This document shows, piece after piece, positions 17,110-26,139 of a stretch of DNA of 64,000 bases. The notes under the pieces are model-generated. The model ran no database searches. It saw only the letters and a program-made list of their open reading frames with translations, and had not been told where the DNA came from. Position 1 is the stretch's first letter. Every line of letters begins with the position of its first letter. A program made the position numbers and the translations under genes. The stretch comes from Candidatus Sulfopaludibacter sp. SbA3. GTDB taxonomy: Bacteria > Acidobacteriota > Vicinamibacteria > Vicinamibacterales > UBA2999. The stretch covers positions 124,001 through 188,000 of the forward strand of contig CAMDNQ010000004.1 in NCBI GenBank assembly GCA_945903265.1. The letters run 5' to 3'.

Positions 17110-17956
17110 CCCTCCGGCACGCATCCAGTCCTGCGAACGATCGCGTCGGCGCCGCCATCACGAAGCGGTAGCCGTCGTGGACGATCTTCTGCGCATTCGT
17201 TGTCTCGGCATGCGGATGTCCGCAAACAACGTTGTGCTCCGCGCAGATGCGCCGGATGGCGGACATCGCCTCGACCACGGCCGGATGGCCGTACTGGCGC
17301 GGATAGCCGAGGCTTTGCGACAGGTCGCCTTCGCCAATCAGGACCACTCCGATGCCCGGAACCTTTTTCAGGATATCGGCGAGGTTGTCGATCGTCTTCG
17401 CGTGCTCGACCTGCATGACGACGAGAATCTCGCCCTCGGGGTTCAGCGGCCAGACATCGGCTTTCGCGTAGTAGTCGATCGTGGAGATGCCCCAGTACCT
17501 GGCGGCATGACCGGGCTGATCGCCGCGGTGCCCCTGCGGCTCGTACAGCGGCGCAGACGAGGGGCGCGCATAGCGGCACGACGCGACCGCGTTGTAGGCC
17601 TGCTCCACGGTGCTCACGTGCGGAAACACGATGCCGAACACGCCCATGTCGAGCACCTGCTTCGGCAGCCACTGGTTCATCTCGGCGCCGTTGACAGGGA
17701 TCCGCACCATCGGCGTCACCGCGGGCGCGATCGTGTCGCGGTCGAAGATCTGCTGCCGGTTCAACATGTACTGCAGGCAGTGCCGAAGGTCGGTCACGTC
17801 GTAGGGGTTGTGCTCCATCTCGAAGATCACCGCGTCGTACGCGGATGTCGAGAGCGCAAGCGCGCTTTCAATCGACGGCGGCGAGAATGTGGCGAGCGGG
17901 ACGTTGCCTTCTTCGAGGACGCGAATCACATTGTTCAGGCGCGGCGATTGAGGCAT
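17093..17956 (-). CDS. HpcH/HpaI-family aldolase
   Basis: A 287-residue member of the HpaI (class II pyruvate aldolase) family. Landmarks are VIFEMEHNPYDV, MVRIPVNGAEMNQWLPKQVLDMG with the substrate Arg, VMQVEHAKTIDNLADIL with the metal Glu, and GEGDLSQSLGYP. It splits 4-hydroxy-2-oxo acids to pyruvate plus an aldehyde, a usual last step of meta-cleavage pathways. A TACTAT lies 5 bases before the ATG on the minus strand. It overlaps the upstream convergent gene at its 3' end. Confidence 0.87.
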   Translation of the reverse strand: MPQSPRLNNVIRVLEEGNVPLATFSPPSIESALALSTSAYDAVIFEMEHNPYDVTDLRHCLQYMLNRQQIFDRDTIAPAVTPMVRIPVNGAEMNQWLPKQVLDMGVFGIVFPHVSTVEQAYNAVASCRYARPSSAPLYEPQGHRGDQPGHAARYWGISTIDYYAKADVWPLNPEGEILVVMQVEHAKTIDNLADILKKVPGIGVVLIGEGDLSQSLGYPRQYGHPAVVEAMSAIRRICAEHNVVCGHPHAETTNAQKIVHDGYRFVMAAPTRSFAGLDACRRATGRI

Positions 17957-17982
17957 GCGACATAGTATTCCCCAGGCGGCGA

Positions 17983-18588
17983 ATGATTGACCCTGGCGTG
18001 TGGCTGTTTGCGGCGGCGTATCTCCTGTCCGTCGCCTCTCCGGGTCCAGGTATCGCGGCGCTGGTCAGCCGGACGCTCGCGCGCGGGTGGCACGGGACGC
18101 CCGCATTCGTGTTGGGCTTCGTCGCGGGCGATCTCCTGTGGTTCATGGCGGCCGTCACCGGCGTCAGCGCGCTTGCGCAGCGCGCCGCCGGCGCGCTGAT
18201 CGTGATGAAATACGCGGGTGCCGCCTACCTGTTCTATCTCGCCTACAGGATGTGGACGTCGGATGTGGCGCTCGCTGACGTCGATCGTGAGCCGCCGGAG
18301 GATCGGCCATTCCTGGCGAGCTTTCTGCTGACGCTGGGCAACCCGAAGGTGATGATGTTCTTTCTGGCGCTGCTCCCCACGGTCGTCGATCTCGAGACCC
18401 TCACCATCGCGGACGCACTCGCCATGGCCGCTGTTATCCCGATCGTGCTCGCGGGCGTCATGAGCGCGTACGCGCTAGCGTCTGTACGGGCGCGCGGGTT
18501 CTTCACCAGCAGCCGATCGTTTCGAATCCTCAATCGGTGCGGCGCCATCGTCATTGCCGGTGCCGCCGTTTTCGTGGTCAGGGGCTGA
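17983..18588 (+). CDS. LysE/RhtB family exporter
   Basis: A 201-residue membrane protein with about six hydrophobic segments and the LysE signatures SVASPGPGIAALVSRTLARGWH and FLLTLGNPKVMMFFLALLP. It probably exports an amino acid or a related small metabolite. The start ATG 17983 is chosen because the upstream frame is hydrophilic and overlaps the divergent gene. The stop overlaps the next ATG (CTGATGG). Confidence 0.85.
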   Translation: MIDPGVWLFAAAYLLSVASPGPGIAALVSRTLARGWHGTPAFVLGFVAGDLLWFMAAVTGVSALAQRAAGALIVMKYAGAAYLFYLAYRMWTSDVALADVDREPPEDRPFLASFLLTLGNPKVMMFFLALLPTVVDLETLTIADALAMAAVIPIVLAGVMSAYALASVRARGFFTSSRSFRILNRCGAIVIAGAAVFVVRG

Positions 18589-19403
18589 TGGGAAACAACG
18601 GACAGACGGGTCGCGTGACCGTCCAGACGCTTCAGGAGATGAAGGGCGAGGGCAGGAAAATCGTGGGCGTCGTCGTCTACGACTATCAGATGGCGAAGAT
18701 CGTCGACCGGGCAGGCGTCGACATCGTCTCGGTCGGCGACTCCGTAGGAGCGACGCTCTGGGGCCACCGCAGCGAGCTCGAGGTCACGCTCGATCAGATG
18801 CTCGTCGCGTGCAAGGCCGTCCGCCGCGGCATCGACCGCGCGCTCGTCAGCTGCGACGTTCCGTACGGGCCGATGCAGGAGGGACCGGACGCGGCGGTGC
18901 GCGCGGCGACCTACCTGGTGAGCGAGGGCGGCGCCGACATGCTCAAGCTCGATGCAGCCGCGGAGTTTCCCGACTGCGTCAACGCCATTACCGAGGCGGG
19001 CATGTATGTGTGGGCGCAGTTCGGCATCACGCCGCATACCGCGAGCCGGTATACCGGCGTCGCCAAAACCGTCCCCGAGCTTGCCGCCAGCCTGAAGGAT
19101 CAGTTCGTCAAGGAGGCGGCGCTCCTGGAAGACGCGGGCGCGTCGCTGCTCGATTTCACAAACTCGGGCCCCGTTGCGGGGCCCGTGGTCATGGAAGCCG
19201 TGTCGATTCCCGTGCTCGGGGGCCTGGGCGGCGGACCGTGGCTCGACGGCCGCGTCCGCGCCGTGATGAATGCGATCGGCTACGTCGCGTCGGCGCTCGA
19301 CGACGAGGCGGACCGCTACGCGAACGTGGCGAAGATCGCGCTCGACGCGATTACGACCTATGCGGGCGACGTGAGAGCCTCGCGGCAGATCAGGGGCAAA
19401 TAA
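18588..19403 (+). CDS. PanB-like 3-methyl-2-oxobutanoate hydroxymethyltransferase family protein
   Basis: A 271-residue TIM-barrel protein of the PanB family. Landmarks are VVVYDYQMAKIVDRAGVDIV, VGDSVGATLWGH (PanB metal motif GDS), LDQMLVACKAVRRG and FGITPHTA. It resembles PanB but diverges at positions around the classical VQGK motif. Given the catabolic setting it may use another 2-oxo acid rather than making ketopantoate. It lies between an exporter and a hydrolase in one co-directional run. Confidence 0.75.
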   Translation: MGNNGQTGRVTVQTLQEMKGEGRKIVGVVVYDYQMAKIVDRAGVDIVSVGDSVGATLWGHRSELEVTLDQMLVACKAVRRGIDRALVSCDVPYGPMQEGPDAAVRAATYLVSEGGADMLKLDAAAEFPDCVNAITEAGMYVWAQFGITPHTASRYTGVAKTVPELAASLKDQFVKEAALLEDAGASLLDFTNSGPVAGPVVMEAVSIPVLGGLGGGPWLDGRVRAVMNAIGYVASALDDEADRYANVAKIALDAITTYAGDVRASRQIRGK

Positions 19404-19405
19404 CG

Positions 19406-20257
19406 TTGCCGTTCGCCACCATCGACGGAATCCCGACCCGCTACGACGTCGTCGGCTCCGGCCCGCCGCTGCTGATGTTCTCTCCTGGCGGCTTCGACGC
19501 CACGATCGAAAAGTGGACCACGCAGGGGATCTACGCACAGGTCAAGCCGGTCGAGCACCTCTCGAAGCGCTTCTCCTGCATCGTCTTCGATCGGCGCGAG
19601 TGCGGCGAATCTGGCGGACGCGTCGAGCCCCTGTCATGGATGCGCTACGCGATGCAGGGCAGGGGACTGCTCGAGCACCTGAAGATCGATCGCGCGCATG
19701 TCATGGGCGCCTGCATGGGATGCAGTCCGGCGATGGCGATGGCCGTTGCGTATCCCTCCGCGGTCTCGAGCGTGATTCTCTACTGGCCGGTTGGCGGCGC
19801 GCACTACCGCATGAACAGCTACACCCGCTTCGCCGACCATCTCAAGTTCGTCCAGGAACAGGGGCTCGCAGCTGTCGTCTCGCTTGCGGAATCGGAAGGC
19901 AAGCCGTTCAATCAGGATACGCGGGGCGGCCCGTGGGCCAGTGTGCTGCACCGCGACAAGGATTTCGCGAAGGCCTACGCGCGGCAGAAGGTCGAGGTCT
20001 ATAAGTCGCTCGTCAGTGCCTCGCGCGACACGCTCTTCGATCGCGACACGGCGCCTGGCGCGCGCCCGGAAGATCTGCTGAAGCTCAATGCCCCGACGCT
20101 GATCGTGCCAGGCCGCGACAAGACACACGCCACATCCGCAGCGCGCTATCTCGAGGAATGCATCCCGAACTCGCAGTACTGGGATGCATTGCCGGAGCAG
20201 CAGACAGTGGAGACGGCTCCCGCAAGGCTTCTCGACTTTCTCGCCAACGGTGGGTAG
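19406..20257 (+). CDS. Alpha/beta hydrolase with Cys at the nucleophile position
   Basis: A 283-residue alpha/beta-fold protein starting at TTG 19406, two bases after the preceding stop. The oxyanion region is SPGGFD and the nucleophile elbow reads GACMGC, with Cys in place of the usual Ser of G-x-S-x-G. The acid is likely Asp in IVPGRDKTH, where the His following would be too early, so the catalytic His is unclear. Dienelactone-hydrolase-like Cys chemistry is possible. A strong hairpin follows its stop. Confidence 0.78.
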   Translation: MPFATIDGIPTRYDVVGSGPPLLMFSPGGFDATIEKWTTQGIYAQVKPVEHLSKRFSCIVFDRRECGESGGRVEPLSWMRYAMQGRGLLEHLKIDRAHVMGACMGCSPAMAMAVAYPSAVSSVILYWPVGGAHYRMNSYTRFADHLKFVQEQGLAAVVSLAESEGKPFNQDTRGGPWASVLHRDKDFAKAYARQKVEVYKSLVSASRDTLFDRDTAPGARPEDLLKLNAPTLIVPGRDKTHATSAARYLEECIPNSQYWDALPEQQTVETAPARLLDFLANGG

Positions 20258-20311
20258 GGAGTGCGGCTAGGGCGGTCCGTGCTCTATCTCGGACCGCCGT
20301 GCCGCACTCCC
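20257..20311. terminator. Bidirectional hairpin between convergent genes
   Basis: GGGAGTGCGGC plus GGGCGGTCC on the left pair with GGACCGCC and GCCGCACTCCC on the right, about 19 paired bases with one small internal mismatch and a 12-base loop. It lies just after the hydrolase stop and 14 bases before the end of the minus-strand gene, so it can serve both. Confidence 0.75.
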
Positions 20312-20324
20312 TGCCCGCCGTTGG

Positions 20325-21260
20325 CTATCCAATCAGCGCATGCGTACTGCGGGGGAACAGGTCTTCCACCGCGACCGGCTTCGACAGGATGCCTTGCTCG
20401 ACCGCGTACTGCACCACCAGCTCCAGCACCTTCCGGTTCGGCGCAATCCCGTAGGGCAGCGGATCCCCGCAGCACTCCATCACCCGCTTGAACACCTGAT
20501 CGTCCTTCGACGGCTCGGCAATAGTCTCGTTCGCCAGCTGCGTGACGTAACGGCGCTTCGCCTCGGCGAAAGCATTGAACAGGTCCGCTGCGAGCTCGGG
20601 GTGCGCGTGTAGCAGCTCGTCTTTCACGACAACTGTGTGGTTGATGGGGAAGACGCTCGTTTCACGGAGAACCGCGAGCCCCGCATCGGCGGCGTTCGCG
20701 ATTAACGGCTTCACGTCGGGCGAATCGACCTGCACGCCTATCGCTGCGGCGATCTCGCCGGACACAAGCATCTGCTCGAGCGTCTTGCCGGCTTCAATCG
20801 GGACGACGTTCGCGGGAGGCTTCCACTCGGCCACATGCTCGTCGCCTGACAGCACCCAGGTCACCTTCTTCAGATCGACGCCGTACTGGTGCTGCAGGAT
20901 GCTGCGCGCCCAGAGGCCGGTCGTGACCGTGTAGCCCCGGTTCACGCCAACCCGCTTCCCCTCGAGATCCTTCGGACTGCTGATGCCGGCCTTCGTGTTG
21001 TAGACGATCGCGCTGTGGTGAAAGGCGCGCATCGGGAAGACAGGGATCGCCGTGAACTTCTTGCCGTGCGCTTTCGCGGTGATGTAGGTCGTGATCGCCA
21101 TCTCGGTGACGTCGAACTCGAGCCCCCGCACCATCCGGCGGAACGCCTTGATGATGACCGGCACGTCCTCGAACTCGAGCTCGCACGTCCGCGGCCTCAC
21201 GGTGCCGTCCTTGAGCGCCTGCGTGTGCCCGCGTGTGACGAGCGCTGTCTTCAATTTCAC
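20325..21260 (-). CDS. 4,5-dihydroxyphthalate decarboxylase-like / ABC substrate-binding fold protein
   Basis: A 311-residue protein starting at GTG 21260 and lacking a signal peptide. Patterns such as RMVRGLEFDVTEMAITTY, AIPVFPMRAFHHS, LEGKRVGVNRGYTVTTGLWARSILQHQYGVD and VLSGDEHVAEWKPPANVV match the Pht5 decarboxylase family, which has a periplasmic-binding-protein fold but is a cytoplasmic enzyme. The Rieske phthalate-type oxygenase 4 kb away supports an aromatic role. It could alternatively be a solute-binding protein with an atypical export route. Confidence 0.72.
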   Translation of the reverse strand: MKLKTALVTRGHTQALKDGTVRPRTCELEFEDVPVIIKAFRRMVRGLEFDVTEMAITTYITAKAHGKKFTAIPVFPMRAFHHSAIVYNTKAGISSPKDLEGKRVGVNRGYTVTTGLWARSILQHQYGVDLKKVTWVLSGDEHVAEWKPPANVVPIEAGKTLEQMLVSGEIAAAIGVQVDSPDVKPLIANAADAGLAVLRETSVFPINHTVVVKDELLHAHPELAADLFNAFAEAKRRYVTQLANETIAEPSKDDQVFKRVMECCGDPLPYGIAPNRKVLELVVQYAVEQGILSKPVAVEDLFPRSTHALIG

Positions 21261-21288
21261 GTCGCGAATTGTATTAGCATTCGTTGGC

Positions 21289-22722
21289 TTGTACCTTCTC
21301 CGGCTCCTCTCCGGTCCCATCGCGTTCGCGATCACGATGGCCCTGCCCATCAACCTCTCCTACGAAGGACGCGTCGTCCTGGCGACGTTCGTCTGCGCGA
21401 TCGTCTGGTGGATGACGGAGCCAATCCCGTGGGCGATGGCGGCGATGCTGCCGTTCCTTGTCTTCCCGGCCGCCGGCGTCATGGACATCGTGGCGACGAT
21501 GAGGCTGTACGGGCAGCCGATTTTCTTCTGGATCATGGGAACCGTGCTGATGGGATATGCCATCGAGAAGCACGGCCTCGCCAACCGGTTCGCGCTCGGG
21601 TTTCTCGCCATGCGGGGCATCGGCGGCCGCACGAACCGGCTGATGTTCGTCTACATGCTGATCGTCGGAGCGATCTCGATGTTCATCTCCGACGCCGCCA
21701 CGATTGCGATGACGATCCCGATCGGCATGTCGATCGTCCGGCACACGGGAACGATGGCGGGCCAGGCAACGGAGCGCAGCAACTTTGCGGCGTTCGTGAC
21801 GCTCGGCACGTTCTACGCGTCGGTCGCCGGCGGAACCGCGACCATCATGGGCGTCCCGCATAACGCGGTCGCGCTCGGGCTGCTCGAGCAGTTCACCGGC
21901 CGGCGCCTCGGGTTCTTCGAGTGGATGGTCGCCGGCGTTCCCGTATTCCTTGCGCTGCTCGTGGCGTTTTACGCGGTGCTCTGGTTGCTCCTGCGGCCGG
22001 AGATTCTGTCCATTCCGAGCGGCGAGGCATTCCTTCGAGGGGAGAAGGCGAAGCTCGGGCCGATCCGGCCCAATGAGCGGCGGGTCCTTGCCGTGTTCGC
22101 GACGATGGTCACGTTGTTCACGCTGCCGACGATCGTCCCGCTGCTCCTCGGCGCCGGGCACGCCTGGTCGGCGGCGACAGTCCGCGCGCTGCCGATCTGG
22201 GTCGTGCCGTTCGCGGCGATCTTCCTGCTCTTTACTATTCGCTCATCTGATAACGCGGCTGACGGTCTGCTCACGTGGAAAGACGCGGAGCACCACTCGC
22301 CCTGGGGATCGATGTTCCTGGTCGCAGGCGCGCTGGCGATGACCGACGCGTTGACCGAATTCGGCTTCGTCGAATTGATGGGCGGAGCCATCGGCGGTCT
22401 TGGTCTCGGCGCCGCCTCGCTGCCGTACGTCGCCGCCACGGTGGTGGGCGTGAGCACCAACTTCATGTCGGCCACGCCGCTCTACTGCAGCATCTTCATT
22501 CCCGCCGCCGCGCAGATTGGTTTCAATCCCGCGTCGATGGCTATCCTGATTGGCAACATGGCGGTCGGCCTGATCTTTCCGTGGGCAGGAGCGACATCCG
22601 CAACGGCGTTCGCCGCCGGCGATGTCCGGATGGACCAGATGATCCGCATCGGTCTCATCGTCACCGTCCTGTTCATCCTGATCACCGCGACAATTCACGT
22701 GCTTCTCGCAGGCCTGGTGTAG
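21289..22722 (+). CDS. DASS/SLC13-type dicarboxylate transporter
   Basis: A membrane protein of about 477 residues with some 12 hydrophobic segments. It shows WWMTEPIPWAMAAMLPFLVFP, SMFISDAATIAMTIPIG and GGTATIMGVPHNAVAL (the SNT-like sodium/carboxylate motif region), and a second SNT-like site near NFMSATPLYCS. The start is uncertain: TTG 21289 keeps the first helix (YLLRLLSGPIAFAITMALP); GTG 21235 and ATG 21337 are alternatives. It is divergent from the decarboxylase-like gene. The stop overlaps the next GTG by one base. Confidence 0.82.
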   Translation: MYLLRLLSGPIAFAITMALPINLSYEGRVVLATFVCAIVWWMTEPIPWAMAAMLPFLVFPAAGVMDIVATMRLYGQPIFFWIMGTVLMGYAIEKHGLANRFALGFLAMRGIGGRTNRLMFVYMLIVGAISMFISDAATIAMTIPIGMSIVRHTGTMAGQATERSNFAAFVTLGTFYASVAGGTATIMGVPHNAVALGLLEQFTGRRLGFFEWMVAGVPVFLALLVAFYAVLWLLLRPEILSIPSGEAFLRGEKAKLGPIRPNERRVLAVFATMVTLFTLPTIVPLLLGAGHAWSAATVRALPIWVVPFAAIFLLFTIRSSDNAADGLLTWKDAEHHSPWGSMFLVAGALAMTDALTEFGFVELMGGAIGGLGLGAASLPYVAATVVGVSTNFMSATPLYCSIFIPAAAQIGFNPASMAILIGNMAVGLIFPWAGATSATAFAAGDVRMDQMIRIGLIVTVLFILITATIHVLLAGLV

Positions 22723-24398
22723 TGCCGAAGCACACCCTCGACGACCATTTCGGTGGCCTCGATCCGATGCACTCGCACGAGGATGGCGAGGCGGATCACG
22801 ATCACGACCACGATGACCTCGGCGGCGACTACGACCCGACGACCAGCAGTCTGTGGGCGCAGGACAACATCACGCTGACGTCGGTCGGGATTGATATCGG
22901 GTCGGCAGGTACGCAGGTCGTGTTCTCGCGCGTGCAGCTTCGGCGCCTCTCCGAAGACCTCACCAGCCGCTACTACGTCGTCAACCGCGAAACGCTGCAC
23001 CAGTCGCCGGTGACCCTCACTCCGTATTTGAATGAGGAGCGGATCGACGAAACTGCTATCGGCGCCATTGTTGACGACGCCTATAACGCGGCCGGCATTC
23101 ATCCCGACGACATCGACACCGGTGCCGTGATTCTGACGGGCGAAGCGCTGCGACGCGAAAACGCGAAGCCGATTGCCGATGTGCTCACCGAAGTGGCCGG
23201 CGAGTTTGTCTGCGCGACGGCCGGGCATCACATGGAATCGATGCTGGCGGCGTACGGCTCGGGCGCGGCAAAGATTGCGCACGACCGCGGTATTCCGATC
23301 CTCAACATCGACATCGGCGGCGGCACCACGAAGATTGCCGTCGTCGAGAAGGGCGGCGCGGTCGGACGGACCGGTGCGATTCACCTGGGCGGCCGTCTCG
23401 CCGTCGTGGACGCCGGGGGACGACTGACCCGGCTCGATCCGGCGGGGAAGCGCGCCGCCGCGCTTGCGGGACGCGACTGGAGCCTGGGCGACACGGTCAG
23501 CAACGCCGATCTTGATCACGTCGCCTCGTGGATGGCAGACGCGCTCGTCACGGTGCTGACGCAGGATGCACCTGCGGCGGAGATCGCCGGACTCTGGCTG
23601 ACCGAGCCAGTCCAGCCATGTGTAGGGCGGGTCTTACCTGTCCCGAGCGCCGGCGAGGGGTCAGACCCGCCAGGAATGAAGACCGGCGCCATGTTCTCAG
23701 GCGGCGTCGGAGAGTACGTCTACGGCCGGGAGGAGCGTGACTTCGGGGATCTCGGCCGGCGCTTCGGCCGCGCCGTGCGCGACCGGCTGGACCGCGGCAT
23801 CCTGCCGCTGGAGCTGCTGCCGGCGGGGGAGTGCATCCGGGCGACGGCGCTCGGCGCATCCGAATACAGCGTCCAGCTGTCCGGCAACACAATCTACCTC
23901 TCGAGCCCCGGGCAGCTCCTGCCGCGCAAGAACCTGCAGGTGATCAAGCCGCGTCTGAAGCTCGAAGAAGTCATTGATCCCGCCGTCGTGACCGCCGCCA
24001 TCACCCATCACTTCACGAACTTCGATCTGATTGAAGGGGAGTCGGAAGTGGCGCTTGCCTTCCGGTGGCTCGGCGAGCCGTCATACGCGCGCCTGGCCGG
24101 CTTCGCGCGCGGCCTCGTGCAGGCGCTGCCGCGGACGATCAAGGAAGAAAAACCTGTCTATCTCGTGTTTGACGCTGACGTGGCGCAATCGATTGGCGCG
24201 CTGCTCCGGGAAGAGATGGGCGTGCAGTCCGAGATCCTGGCGCTCGACGGCATCCTGCTCTGGGACTTCGATTATGTGGATCTCGGCCGCGTGCGCATGC
24301 CGTCATTCACGGTGCCGGTCACCATCAAGTCGCTCGTCTTCACAGCCGACCCTCGCACACCGCACAAGCCCCATGGCCACGGACACCACCGTACGTAG
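22722..24398 (+). CDS. EutA-like reactivating ATPase (ethanolamine ammonia-lyase reactivase family)
   Basis: A 558-residue protein starting at GTG 22722. The actin-like ATPase motifs are VGIDIGSAGTQVVFSRVQL near residue 55 and NIDIGGGTTKIAVVE, both typical of EutA. The N-terminus is His/Asp-rich (MHSHEDGEADHDHDHDDLGG) and the C-terminus ends HGHGHHRT, suggesting metal binding. No EutBC or other B12 eliminase is in the window. An in-frame palindromic insert (23622-23672) interrupts the fold. Its TAG stop lies in another palindromic element, and it overlaps the permease gene by 26 bases, so it belongs to the transporter operon. Confidence 0.82.
   Translation: MPKHTLDDHFGGLDPMHSHEDGEADHDHDHDDLGGDYDPTTSSLWAQDNITLTSVGIDIGSAGTQVVFSRVQLRRLSEDLTSRYYVVNRETLHQSPVTLTPYLNEERIDETAIGAIVDDAYNAAGIHPDDIDTGAVILTGEALRRENAKPIADVLTEVAGEFVCATAGHHMESMLAAYGSGAAKIAHDRGIPILNIDIGGGTTKIAVVEKGGAVGRTGAIHLGGRLAVVDAGGRLTRLDPAGKRAAALAGRDWSLGDTVSNADLDHVASWMADALVTVLTQDAPAAEIAGLWLTEPVQPCVGRVLPVPSAGEGSDPPGMKTGAMFSGGVGEYVYGREERDFGDLGRRFGRAVRDRLDRGILPLELLPAGECIRATALGASEYSVQLSGNTIYLSSPGQLLPRKNLQVIKPRLKLEEVIDPAVVTAAITHHFTNFDLIEGESEVALAFRWLGEPSYARLAGFARGLVQALPRTIKEEKPVYLVFDADVAQSIGALLREEMGVQSEILALDGILLWDFDYVDLGRVRMPSFTVPVTIKSLVFTADPRTPHKPHGHGHHRT
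23622..23672 (+). repeat. Palindromic element copy 4, in frame inside the EutA-like gene
   Basis: GTAG followed by GGCGGGTCT, a 30-base loop, then AGACCCGCC. It encodes the insert VGRVLPVPSAGEGSDPP, which looks foreign to the surrounding protein. The loop is longer than in the TTTA/TTCA copies, so this is a variant subtype. Confidence 0.7.
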
Positions 24399-26124
24399 AG
24401 CGGACCCTTCAGGGTCCGCGGCGGAACGCGCCTGGGATCGCCTCGATCTCAAATGGCTGGTCATCGGCGTCTGCGTCGCCTTTGCCGTCTACATCGCCGT
24501 CATTCCGCTCGGCTTTCTCTTCTGGCAAAGCTTCCGCACGCCGCAGTCAGCTGCGGCGGATGCCGTCTGGACCCTCAGCAACTTCACCACCGCGTACGGC
24601 ACCAGCGACACCGCGCGCCTGTTCTGGACGTCGATCCAGTTCGCGCTCGGCACCTCGGTCTTCGCCTTCACGCTCGGCACCGCGCTGGCGTGGATGAACG
24701 AGCGGACGAACACGCCGTTCAAGACGGTCTTCTACGCACTCTCGCTGATCCCGCTCGTCATCCCATCGATCCTCTTCACCGTCTCCTGGATCCTGCTCGC
24801 GAGCCCGCAGATCGGCATCATCAATCTCGTCCTGCAAAGCTGGCTCGGCCTCCAGGCGCCGCCGTTCGATATCTATTCCATCGGCGGGATGATCTGGGTG
24901 GACGGCCTGCACTACTCGCCGATGGCCTTCCTGCTGATGACCGCGGCGTTCCGCGCCATGGATCCGTCGCTCGAGGAGTCGGCCACGATGAGCGGCGCCG
25001 GGATCTTTCAGGTGCTGTGGCGAATCACGCTGCGCCTCACGTGGCCGGCGATCGTCGCCACCATCCTGATCCTCTTTATCCGGGCGATCGAGTCGTTCGA
25101 GGTCCCCGCGCTGCTGGGGTTGCCGGCGGGCATCGAAGTATTCACGTCGGCCATTTACCAGGCCGTTCATCGGTACCCCAGCCAGGTCGGCCTGGCATCG
25201 GCGTACGCCGTCTCGCTGCTCGTGATCACGACGTGCGGCGTCTACTTCGTCTCGCGTCTGTCAGGGCAGGGCTCCAAATACGCGACGATGACCGGCAAGG
25301 GCTTCCGCCCGCGCCAGATCGATCTGGGACGCTGGCGATGGTTCACCTCCGCGATCTTCGTCGTCTACTTCCTGCTGATCGTGGTGCTGCCGTTCGCGGT
25401 GCTGCTCTGGTCGTCGTTCCAGCGCTTCTACGCGGTGCCGTCGATGGAGGCGCTGCAGAACCTCACGATCGAACCGTACCGCTTCATCCTGAGCTACCCG
25501 AATCTTGGCCGCACCGTGCTGAACAGCGTGATGCTGTCGTTCAGCGCAGCGACCATCGTCATGCTGGTGGCGTCCGTCATCTGCTGGATTGTGGTGAAGA
25601 CCAAGTACCCGGCGCGCTGGCTGCTCGACAACGTCGCCTCGCTGCCGATCGTCTTTCCGGGACTCGTGCTCGGCCTGTCGATCATGATCTTCTACCTGAA
25701 TGTCGACATCGGTATCTACGGGACGATCTGGATCATGCTGATCGCGTACATCACGCGCTTCATGCCGTACGGACTGCGCTACGCGACGACGTCGATGCTG
25801 CAGATTCACAAGGAGCTGGAGGAGTCGGCGGCGATGAGCGGCGCGTCATGGGTGACGACGTTCCGGCGGATCATCCTGCCGCTGCTGAAGCCGGGTCTCG
25901 TGGCCGGATGGATCTACGTGATGATCGTGTCCATCCGCGAGCTCTCGACCTCCATCCTGCTCTACAGCCCCGACACCCAGGTCATCTCCATCGTCATCTG
26001 GGAGCTCTGGGAGAACGGGCAGTATGTGGAGCTCTCGGCGCTCGGCGTCATGTTCATCCTCGCGCTCTTCATCATGGTCATGGTGGCGCAGTGGCTCGGC
26101 CGCCGCTATGGCGTGAAAGAATAG
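24373..26124 (+). CDS. ABC transporter permease, Fe(III)/polyamine-like two-module type
   Basis: A 583-residue inner-membrane protein with about 12 hydrophobic segments in two halves, as in FbpB-type permeases. Each half carries an EAA loop: LEESATMSGAGIFQVLWRITLRL and LEESAAMSGASWVTTFRRIILPL regions contact the ATPase. The first 16 residues include RRADPSG encoded by palindromic element copy 5, so the native start of the fold is near WDRLDLKWLVIG. It works with the ATPase at 26266 and probably with three solute-binding proteins downstream. Confidence 0.88.
   Translation: MATDTTVRRADPSGSAAERAWDRLDLKWLVIGVCVAFAVYIAVIPLGFLFWQSFRTPQSAAADAVWTLSNFTTAYGTSDTARLFWTSIQFALGTSVFAFTLGTALAWMNERTNTPFKTVFYALSLIPLVIPSILFTVSWILLASPQIGIINLVLQSWLGLQAPPFDIYSIGGMIWVDGLHYSPMAFLLMTAAFRAMDPSLEESATMSGAGIFQVLWRITLRLTWPAIVATILILFIRAIESFEVPALLGLPAGIEVFTSAIYQAVHRYPSQVGLASAYAVSLLVITTCGVYFVSRLSGQGSKYATMTGKGFRPRQIDLGRWRWFTSAIFVVYFLLIVVLPFAVLLWSSFQRFYAVPSMEALQNLTIEPYRFILSYPNLGRTVLNSVMLSFSAATIVMLVASVICWIVVKTKYPARWLLDNVASLPIVFPGLVLGLSIMIFYLNVDIGIYGTIWIMLIAYITRFMPYGLRYATTSMLQIHKELEESAAMSGASWVTTFRRIILPLLKPGLVAGWIYVMIVSIRELSTSILLYSPDTQVISIVIWELWENGQYVELSALGVMFILALFIMVMVAQWLGRRYGVKE
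24393..24420 (+). repeat. Palindromic element copy 5 at the EutA/permease junction
   Basis: ACGTAGAG then the stem CGGACCCTTCAGGGTCCG with a TTCA loop. The TAG is the stop of the EutA-like gene and the remainder is read in the permease N-terminus. Confidence 0.85.
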
Positions 26125-26139
26125 GAACCCCGAAATGAG

